64,000 bases of DNA from Brasenia schreberi (Eukaryota > Streptophyta > Magnoliopsida > Nymphaeales > Cabombaceae), in the NCBI GenBank assembly GCA_036023115.1, contig JAYKKT010000091.1, positions 29,888,001 to 29,952,000 of the forward strand, given 5' to 3'. The notes under the pieces are model-generated. The model was given only the letters and a program-made list of their open reading frames with translations, ran no database searches and was not told the DNA's origin. How positions within the stretch are numbered: the first letter of the stretch is position 1; the number at the start of each line of letters is the position of its first letter. This document shows, in pieces, positions 56,901 through 64,000 of the stretch. The translations under genes were made by a program, and so were the position numbers.

Positions 56901-59900
56901 GAATGACTCATAAGCATGGTGTATATCATGGTTTCCTGTTAAGGTGTTAGGGGACCCTTTGTCTTGCCTCTATTTCAGTGGGCCTCAATGTCGATCGTGC
57001 ATGGCACTTGAGGCGTGCTTCCAGTAACACATGTATGTCTTGTGGTTTACCATCAAGAATCTTTCCTCATGTTGTGCTGAACTTTCCTGAAATGCAAAAT
57101 TTGGAAGTAATCAACCTAACTTTTAATCTCTAAGTTCTAAAATTTTTATTTACGATTCACTTATGATCTTCTCTTAGCCGACCCCGTCTAGTATGGGAAA
57201 AGGCTTAGTTGTTGTTGTTGTTATGATCTTCTCTGGTTGAGATAATCTAAACATTCTGAGAACTGTTTTTCATATTACCCTCTGTATGTTTAGTATTGTG
57301 TTCATTTTCTAAAACTGGTAATGCAGATTTTGCTGCTGAGTTAAATTGGTTTGACGTTGCTTTCAGATACCTTAGCTCCAGATGTAGAAAGGTTCTCTGA
57401 CACAAGGAAGACGAAGGAAGCAGCCAGACATGTAACCCTTTTGGACACTTTGATTCTTAGTCCATCAAATTTTCCCCTGGAACTTATTGAAGGGAAGTCA
57501 CTGGATAGATTGTGCAAGTAACTAGTGTATTAGTATTAGTTTAAGCTCTTTCCAGTCTAACACAAACTTGCTCCATCACAATCGTACAAGCCTGAGGACA
57601 TATCATTGGACTTAACCTGATCGACTTGTTGCTTTGGTTAGTGAGAACTTTGAACATTGTGCTTTACTAATCTGTTTTCTGCACTTACAAGATAGAAACT
57701 GATAAGGAGGTTTTACAGGTAGACTTCGAAGAGGCAAAAGGAGAGATGCATCTCATCAACGCAAAGTTCAGAAAGGTGCATACTATCTATATGTATGATG
57801 CTGGCTTATACGTCAAAACCTTGTGTAACGTAATTTCTCATTTTCTTTTCTAGTTTTATGTGGGAATTGTTGATATTTAATAGGTGATTGGTCTGCAAAG
57901 TAGTGTCAGTTGTTTGATACTTTTAACTGGAAAATGTTTATGGATTCTTTTCTTGTAACGTAATTTCTCATTTTCTTTTCTAGTTTTATGTGGGAATTGT
58001 TGATATTTAATAGGTGATTGGTCTGCAAAGTAGTGTCAGTTGTTTGATACTTTTAACTGGAAAATGTTTATGGATTCTTTTCTTGTAACGTAATTTCTCA
58101 TTTTCTTTTCTAGTTTTATGTGGGAATTGTTGATATTTAATAGGTGATTGGTCTGCAAAGTAGTGTCAGTTGTTTGATACTTTTAACTGGAAAATGTTTA
58201 TGGATTCTTTTCTTGCTAGATTTACGGGACATGGATTTGCTACTTGCAAAGCTCAAAGGTGACGGACAAGATGATGTTGATGAGGATGATGAGGTAATTA
58301 AAAAAATTTCTTATGTTTCTTGGGATTAATGAGTATTATTGTGCAAGTGATCAATCTTGCTCCTTGTAAAGTAGGAATCTTCTTTTTTGGGGGAAAAGAA
58401 GGTATTATGTTATTCAGTGGGGCAAAACAGGCCAAAAGAATCATGAAACATTGGGCCAGAAGTAAAAATTACAAGTCCTTTTGGCTGGAGCACAAGATGT
58501 GCCCAAGACAAATCTGACCACCATAGGCTGGCAGCCAGGGAGAGACATCATCTGAGGCTATTGAGAATAGTCATCGGTGCCTATTCTTCCTTTCTAACCA
58601 TGCCACCAAAGTGCATCCTAGCGACTTTTGTGTGCGCGTTCTAGGAGAGGACCAATGAGAAGATCTTGCATCGTCCTCTGGTCCCAAACCTGTATAGGTC
58701 CTTATAGCGACTTTGAACTAGAAACTGAAAGACTGGGTAGCTCCTGAACAAATGTTTCATTCTCTCCAGCTTGCTTTCAAACGAAACACATTTCTAGACA
58801 GGTGAAGAACCAGAAGTTGAAAGATGTGATATGGGTAGCAACCTTGTCATGCATTGGCATCCATGCCAAGGTGAATGGTCTCCCCAAAATTTTGCAGTTC
58901 GGAATAGGGAAACATTCTGCTGGCACAAAGAGGCAAAGGGGCATGACTCTGAAGGTGATCTGTCACCTAGGAACGTATGGGGAACTGCCTCGACAAATAG
59001 TATCCACATGGTTGGGCAGGCAGTTCATAAAGCCAACCAAATTGTATTTCTTATAAAGCAGCAGGAGGTTTAGACAGGCAATATTTCTTATAAAACATGT
59101 CTATCCAAAAAAACACCAAAATCCACCACTATCAACCCAAAACTGAGGTGTTGACAAACTATGCAGAATTGTATGTCAAACTTGCCTCGTGCTTATCCTT
59201 TCCAAGTACTTCCTATCCTTTTTGTGGGGTGACAATGGGTAACAAAAATGGATACGTAAAACTGCACTTGCTTTCACTTGTAAATAAAAAATATTACTGT
59301 TCTTCAGTAAACTGTTGCATCGACCATCCATGGAAAAGTCAGTCTTTGGTCTTAGGATTTATAGTTTATATGGAAAAGTTTACATGGCAGACTTAATCTT
59401 TGCTTGTTTCCCATTCCGGTTTTGCTTCTCTTAGTCAGAACTTTATGTGTTGAACAGCCAGATGAGAATAAAAAGAAAAAGAAAGCTGATGGAGACGAAG
59501 AAGAAGATGACAATGAGGAGAATGACAATCCAGAAGTAGATGAAGATGAGGATTTTGGAGCAGATGATTATACCCAGGTAATTAGCTGCAGAGAAGCTCG
59601 AACTTACATCAAGTGAATGAACACACAAGGATGTCTTGATTTGTTTTCTTGTGTTGTTTGTGCAAGTTTTGCTGTGTTCCTAGGTTATTATTTCAGATCC
59701 TATTTCACTTATAAAAGAATTCCTTGCTTCCATGGTTTACCCTTCTGTGCACAACTAGTGATAACCTTAGTTAACAAGCGCATTCTTCTATTGTGGTGCT
59801 GTTTCCTTCTTGACATGTACACAAATAGTTCCTGTACAATAACATATCCTGGGCAGTTAATTAGCAACATGTACAAAAGATGTCTGTGGCAGAAATGAAG

Positions 59901-60369
59901 ATGTTGAGATTGATGAGTGGTCATACAAGGAAAGATCGTATACATAATGAGGTTATTAGAAACAAATTAGGAGTCGCACCAATAGAGGATAAAATTAGAG
60001 AATATCGTTTAAGATGGTTTGGACATATAGAAAGAAGATCAAAAGAACCTGTAAGAAGGTATGAAAAACTAAATTTGGAAAGTATTAAAAGAGCTAGAGG
60101 ACGACCACAAAAGTGTTGGAAAGAAACAATAAAGAATGATCTAGCTTATTATGAGTTAACTGCTAACATGGCACACGATAGAGATCTGTGGAAACAAAGA
60201 ATCCATGTAGCCGACCCCATCTAGTATGGGAAAAGGCTTAGTTGTTGTTGTTGTTGTACAATAACACATCCATTTCTTTTCTTGCTTAAAAGGCTCCTTT
60301 TCTCGCACATGAATAAATTTCTGATACTCTGTGTGTGTGCAGAACAGAAACTCTTGGTTTGGTTTATTC

Positions 60370-60461
<92 letters not shown>

Positions 60462-60492
60462 GTATATATGTATATATATATATGTATATATG

Positions 60493-60525
<33 letters not shown>

Positions 60526-60754
60526 GTATATATATATGTATATATATATATGTATATATGTATATATATATGTATATATGTATATATATATGTATATATG
60601 TATATATATATGTATATATGTATATATATATGTATATATGTATATACATATATATATGTATATATGTATATATATATGTATATATGTATATATATATGTA
60701 TATATATATACATATATATATATACATATATATATATACATATATATATATACA

Positions 60755-60792
<38 letters not shown>

Positions 60793-61149
60793 TGTATATA
60801 TGTATATATATATGTATATATATATATATGTATATATATATGTATATATATATGTATGTATTCTCATTGTCCTAGTACTGCAGTTCAGTGCTGCGAAACA
60901 AAAAATTAACCTTCTCAATTTCCAAAAATGTTTGCAGAATTTTGGGTTTGATGATGATGATGATGATTATTTGGACGACGATAATGATGGTGGGGAAGGT
61001 ATGTAAATGTTTCCTTTCCAAGTTTGGTATCATTTTCTTTACGATAGTAAATCTCCAGTATGCTATTATACTACTTTCACATGTTTCTTTTGATGGGTGC
61101 TGATTGCAAAATGTATTCGCTTGTTGCAGATGAACCGACTTTTGACTAA
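50784..61149 (+). CDS. RPC31: DNA-directed RNA polymerase III subunit C31 family (RPC31/POLR3G-like), eight coding exons
   Basis: Exons: 50784-50870, 51343-51472, 57367-57517, 57723-57775, 58220-58293, 59458-59577, 60938-60998, 61130-61149; 696 nt, 231 residues, all junctions GT/AG and phase-consistent, no internal stop. Residues 1-16 ([16 protein letters not shown]) form the RG-rich start of plant RPC31 proteins. Exon 2 has [13 protein letters not shown] and TSPYFIKD; exon 3 has PDVERFSD and [12 protein letters not shown]; exon 4 is basic ([14 protein letters not shown]). Exons 5-8 are strongly acidic, with [20 protein letters not shown] and the end DEPTFD. C31 is part of the Pol III-specific C82/C34/C31 trimer needed for initiation in the nucleus. 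Exon 4 uses the second of two nearby AGs (57722) because the first gives a stop. Intron 2 (5.9 kb) and intron 6 carry transposons, intron 4 a 3 x 130 bp repeat. The family call is by eye. Confidence 0.85.
52435..53338 (-). mobile_element. Old, diverged RTE-type LINE in RPC31 intron 2
   Basis: Reverse-strand matches to the LINE RT in the right order, for example the segment equivalent to [12 protein letters not shown] at about 52725-52765 (minus) and [22 protein letters not shown] sequence at 52870-52910. Divergence and indels are far greater than between copies A and C, so this is an older insertion or another subfamily. Confidence 0.65.
53342..53699 (+). mobile_element. LINE 5' leader fragment (copy E)
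   Basis: Begins exactly at the family 5' end AACTCCGCCCATGTAAGG, close in sequence to copy A, and includes two 84-bp leader repeats (53550 and 53634). It stops at about 53699, before the endonuclease, where hAT sequence begins. A 5'-only piece cannot arise by simple 5' truncation, so a later deletion is inferred. Confidence 0.75.
53706..53913 (-). mobile_element. hAT copy 8, 5' terminal fragment
   Basis: Minus-strand 5' leader (equivalent to 44690-44830 of copy 6) and a dense CGTATC/GATACG tract ending CGATACAGACAACACTG at 53913. The rest of the element is missing at the junction with the LINE fragment. Confidence 0.75.
53947..54199 (+). mobile_element. Copia-like LTR followed by a primer-binding site
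   Basis: TGTTGGGAGCAGTTGC starts a 241-bp segment with a TATA-like CTCTATAAATAGAGGG near 53991 and an end TTTTCACA at 54187. It is followed by TGGTATCATAG (54189-54199), close to the initiator tRNA-Met primer-binding site TGGTATCAGAGC. No partner LTR was found downstream. Confidence 0.5.
54341..54760 (-). pseudogene. Fasciclin-like arabinogalactan protein, FAS1-domain pseudogene
   Basis: The minus strand reads [19 protein letters not shown], then [16 protein letters not shown], then after a [23 protein letters not shown] and [10 protein letters not shown]. This order (AMSDLL...L, H1-like LHV..YF..KKLH, ATG..GFVNITDL.GGKVGF, VKSV.EIPYNI) is the first FAS1 domain of plant fasciclin-like arabinogalactan proteins, GPI-anchored cell-surface glycoproteins. 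The tail and N-terminus are lost or scrambled; upstream an [14 protein letters not shown] stretch could be a decayed signal peptide. It lies in intron 2 of the RPC31 gene, just after the LTR and primer-binding site. Confidence 0.65.
55785..55917 (+). repeat. Imperfect tandem repeat, about 45 bp x 3
   Basis: Three diverged units start at 55785, 55831 and 55876, each with a GGTTYRAGCTC...CCTTAAAGCT core (for example TGGTTTAAGCTCAGCC at the second). Confidence 0.7.
56170..56460. other. Unassigned coding-like fragment in RPC31 intron 2
   Basis: The plus strand is open as [20 protein letters not shown] onward (56261-56527); the minus strand is also open and reads [20 protein letters not shown]. 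Base composition is more coding-like than its surroundings. I cannot name either reading. An AG at about 56257 would be phase-compatible with RPC31 exon 2, but the sequence is unlike the family and exon 3 already fits. Confidence 0.35.
57175..57220 (+). mobile_element. 46-bp micro-LINE insertion in RPC31 intron 2
   Basis: TAGCCGACCCCGTCTAGTAT and GGGAAAAGGCTTAG plus (TTG)n is the extreme LINE 3' end. The exact 14-bp repeat TTATGATCTTCTCT flanks it at 57161-57174 and 57221-57234. It lies only about 150 bp upstream of exon 3. Confidence 0.88.
57825..58214 (+). repeat. Perfect 130-bp tandem triplication in RPC31 intron 4
   Basis: Units start near 57825, 57955 and 58085 with TAACGTAATTTCTCATTTTC and appear identical as read. 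Each holds an acceptor-like TTTTCTTTTCTAG and the third runs to within a few bases of exon 5. Identity between units implies recent duplication or homogenisation, or an assembly effect. Confidence 0.95.
59850..60255 (+). mobile_element. 5'-truncated RTE-type LINE (copy D) in RPC31 intron 6
   Basis: Contains only the end of the ORF (TGGGCAGTTAAT, then [20 protein letters not shown] to [11 protein letters not shown]) and the TAGTATGGGAAAAGGCTTAG-(TTG)n tail. Target duplication GTACAATAACATATCC (59834-59849) against GTACAATAACACATCC (60256-60271), one mismatch in 16. A 114-codon frame is still open. Confidence 0.9.
60371..60860. repeat. Long (TA)n/(TATATG)n/(TATATACA)n microsatellite block
   Basis: About 490 bp of TA runs punctuated by G at intervals (ATGTATATATGT patterns), switching to CATATA on the same strand around 60645-60770 before returning to GTATATA. 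All reading frames are open as poly(Tyr-Ile), which is not coding. Confidence 0.95.
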
Positions 61150-62144
61150 ACAAAGAGAGTGACACTGAGGTACATCGCGGAATCTCGTTTTAAGGTCAGT
61201 GTCATCCTCTTGGTACTTAATCTAGTTATATGACGCATCTATCAAGGAGAAGGTATCCATCTCTGTGACGGTGCTTCTTGTTGGAACTTTCTATGCAAGG
61301 ATTTTCTATAGATCTTGCATGAGTGCTATTTATCAGACTACGCTACACCTGTATGACATTATTGTTGGACTAAACAACATATCAATCAGTACATGTTATA
61401 TATATGGATGCAATGGCAAGGTGGGTAGAAAATTGAATAGTTTTAGAAATGTTACTCGAGTTAACGTTCTTAACTTGTCAAACATGAGCTTTGCCCTTCA
61501 AGATTAATTCCGACTTGAACTCATGCCATACCCCCGGCAACAGTACATCTCAAGTTTGGCTCATACCCAACCCTGAGCGATTTCTTTCTTCTCAGTAGAT
61601 TCTGTGGTGCTAATCAGTCCCATCGTTTTGGGCAAATAAGTTCTTTGAGTTAATGTTATAGATGAAATAACAGCAGAGTGTGCAAGTATGAACAATTCCC
61701 CACTAGCAAAATGCCTTTGATGATATGCGGAAGCATAGTTGTTCTTTTGTCCCGTGAGTTGTTAGATTGGAAAATTGATGAAATGTGAGACTGCCTGTAG
61801 GATTCGTGCGAGTCAATTGCGCATACTAAAGATAAAAGAAATCGCGACTCTTGCTTATTTAACATGTGGTGCAAGATATCGTCCAGACATCTGTACAGTG
61901 CTCTTAGCGACGAAGATTAGGAGTTCTATGTTGTTTTCTTATCTGTTGCATGAAATGAAGTTTGGTAAATACATGCAGAAGCCTTTCCACCCATTTCGCT
62001 GAGCTTAGTGGAGGCAAATCCAATCTATCATAATGTGGTCAATAGATCCAGTTGCCGAGCAGAAATCTGTGTAAGATTCACGTTGGATGAATTCTAGATC
62101 CAGTTGAACAGGGTTTATGCTTGCACACAACACAAACATGTACA

Positions 62145-62147
<3 letters not shown>
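61150..62147. other. 3' flank of the RPC31 gene; no gene recognised
   Basis: Presumably includes the RPC31 3' untranslated region; no clear AATAAA signal was noted close to the stop. Open frames at 61265-61507 and 61775-62002 have no domain. Confidence 0.4.

Positions 62148-62238
<91 letters not shown>
62148..62238. repeat. (TA)n microsatellite
   Basis: About 45 uninterrupted AT units. Confidence 0.95.
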
Positions 62239-62242
<4 letters not shown>

Positions 62243-62357
62243 CGGTTGTGATCAAGATACCTATCTTGCTTTACAGGATTAATGTTTTGATCACGTTCGA
62301 TTGATTGTACGGATGATGATGATGTAATGGTCAATGTTTAGCGTGAGGGGTGTTTAG

Positions 62358-62360
<3 letters not shown>

Positions 62361-62418
<58 letters not shown>
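62361..62418. repeat. (TA)n microsatellite
   Basis: About 29 uninterrupted TA units, 122 bp after the previous tract. Confidence 0.95.
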
Positions 62419-62421
<3 letters not shown>

Positions 62422-64000
62422 TTTCATGAGTTGATTGTTGTCTAACTAATCGGGGCCATGACTACCCTAACTTGTACAATACAACCCTAATCACAACACC
62501 TACGTTCACTAAATAACACGATGTTCTAATATCATGATTTTTACATCTAGTAGTATCGTTGTACTTTTCAATTTCGTACATTTTCCAGAGCCTCCAGATA
62601 TGCACTCGCGTACCAGTTTTTCAAGTTTCTGATTCTCCATGCCCTTACTTATGAACCGTATGTCCCTCAGTTTACTGGCTGATTGGGCTTCTTGTGTAAT
62701 TACATATCACATCCAACTAGCACATGGGTTAATGTCACGATACGGTCTCCGGTGATGGCACCGTTGCCCGGCAGTGGCTAGCTGATTCCTTCTTTCGTTT
62801 CGTTCGACTTGGCGCACACACACGGTTCTGGTTGCATAAAGCCCTGAAAAGGGGTTATTTCCTAAAGTTGGATCGGCTACAATAGTGGCCGTGACGGGGA
62901 GCCCACTTGCCACCCAGAGGGAGACTGGAGCTGTCTCTCTGATGGATGTTTGCACTCGTGCGGCTTGTGGAGGTGGAGGTGATCAACCGGAGAAGGGAGT
63001 CCCGGACTGCCACCCTTCGTGGCTCTCCGTTTAACTTCTTTTGCGTGCTCTTCTCTCAAACACTCTCACCCTATCTCACGAAATGGCTAAACTCTCGTAA
63101 TAACTCTAACCAGTTCCTTTTTAACGAGAGTCACGGCACCAGACACCATGACTCACTCACAAGACATCCGTGCTCTTCTCTCTAGCACACTCTCTCACTC
63201 TATCTCACAAAACGGGTGAACTACCTTAGGGACTCTAGCCAGTTCCTTTTTATACCACGAGGAACACGGCACTAGACACCTTGACTCGATCACAAGACAT
63301 CTTGGGCACACCACCTGGGTCCTAATTGGACCCCATACACACTTAAGGCTCAATCCCTCTACAAGACTGGCACACACTGTAACCTCCCTAAAGCAAAGAT
63401 AAGCCTATATATATGTGGCGCTCACTTGGCTTGTTTATTACAAGATTCAAGCATAAAGAAAAGACCGCTTTTGGGTTGGCCTAAACCTCCTTAAGACCTA
63501 GGCAAACCCCAAAAACCTCTTCAGGGATTAGGTGAAGATTCGCATTCGGCATGGTGTGTAGTGATGCGTGGTTGATCTCTTGTGGCCCCACACAACCACC
63601 ATGACGCTCAGTCCACCGGCTCGACTGTCAGTGAACAGACCGTTGCACATTAGTGGCTTTGTGTGGAGGCTCCCTGCCTCATGCAAGAACCTGGTTTCTA
63701 GCATTACCCTGATGATGCCTACTAGTCGATGCCTGTTTTGAGTACCTTTCAATGTATGTTGTACACTGGTGTTGTTGCCTGACGCGTGCTTCGTGCACCC
63801 ATAGAGCATTGTCTGAGCACCCGCACTCCCTCTTGGTGTGGGATCTACTCGTAGTTGTTCAATGATTGCTTGTGCTTCACCATAAGATGGTGGCACCTTA
63901 TGCTACCAACCCTCAACTCCATTAGGTTGACCCAAGCTCTCCACCACCCGGTTGGGGCAGTGACTATCATATCGCCTAATGTTACGGGTGTTTTTTTCGA
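62419..64000. other. Unassigned, GC-richer, possibly retroelement-derived
   Basis: An imperfect tandem pair of about 125-130 bp (63046-63170 and 63171-63301, both beginning TGCTCTTCTCTC) is the clearest structure. A minus-strand frame at 63528-63896 (PPSYGEAQAIIEQLRVDPTP near its start) is open but unrecognised. The higher GC and CT-rich leader-like sequence suggest an LTR element extending past the window, without proof. Confidence 0.4.

Noticed and set aside
60156..61006. Open frames of up to 223 codons on both strands (Tyr-Ile repeats)
   Set aside because: They are translations of the TA/TATATG microsatellite; all six frames are open there.
62005..62334. Open frames on both strands around the TA tract
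   Set aside because: Same microsatellite artefact.
1..64000. CRISPR arrays, operons, prokaryotic genes or a defence system
   Set aside because: No spaced palindromic repeats, no ribosome-binding-site gene clusters; all structure is plant nuclear.

Overview
The window reads as nuclear DNA of a flowering plant: AT-rich, intron-bearing genes, plant-type RTE-clade LINEs with (TTG)n tails, Ty1/copia and hAT transposons, SINE-like pieces, and plant gene remnants (APO, dihydrodipicolinate synthase, fasciclin-like arabinogalactan protein). The species cannot be told from the sequence.

Two apparently intact split genes can be assembled by hand. (1) A minus-strand gene of three coding exons (31434-31243, 16911-16857, 14170-13845) gives an unrecognised 190-residue basic protein. 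Splice sites and phases match, and its first intron is 14.3 kb. (2) A plus-strand gene of eight coding exons (50784-61149) gives a 231-residue protein of the RNA polymerase III subunit C31 (RPC31/POLR3G) family, with an RG-rich start and a very acidic C-terminus. Three gene remnants are also present: an APO second domain with two in-frame stops (765-1196), a dihydrodipicolinate synthase C-terminal fragment with frameshifts (about 5470-5852, minus), and a fasciclin domain (about 54341-54760, minus).

Most of the rest is mobile DNA. One hAT family, with ends CAGTGTT(A/G)TC and dense CGTATC/GATACG subterminal motifs, occurs at least seven times. Two 3.2-3.3 kb copies have perfect 8-bp target duplications (39669-42888, GGTAAACT; 44570-47848, CCTTGGAC). 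An RTE-type LINE family has one long copy in each orientation (17502-20776 plus; 33723-37360 minus), a 0.4 kb 3' copy, several older relics, and three 30-46 bp micro-insertions that still carry 14-16 bp target duplications. Copia DNA includes one 4.0 kb element with paired 329-bp LTRs (20827-24828) and two degraded pol regions that hosted later hAT insertions.

Layout: 1-13.8 kb holds relics, gene fragments and unassigned DNA; 13.8-31.4 kb the 190-residue gene, whose intron 1 holds a hAT > LINE > micro-LINE > copia nest; 31.6-38.8 kb a SINE-like piece and the minus LINE; 38.8-50.4 kb copia relics interrupted by hAT elements; 50.8-61.1 kb the RPC31 gene with TE-filled introns; 61.1-64 kb TA repeats and unassigned DNA. 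No CRISPR, operon or prokaryotic feature is present. All mobile-element genes appear disabled by stops, frameshifts or active-site changes.
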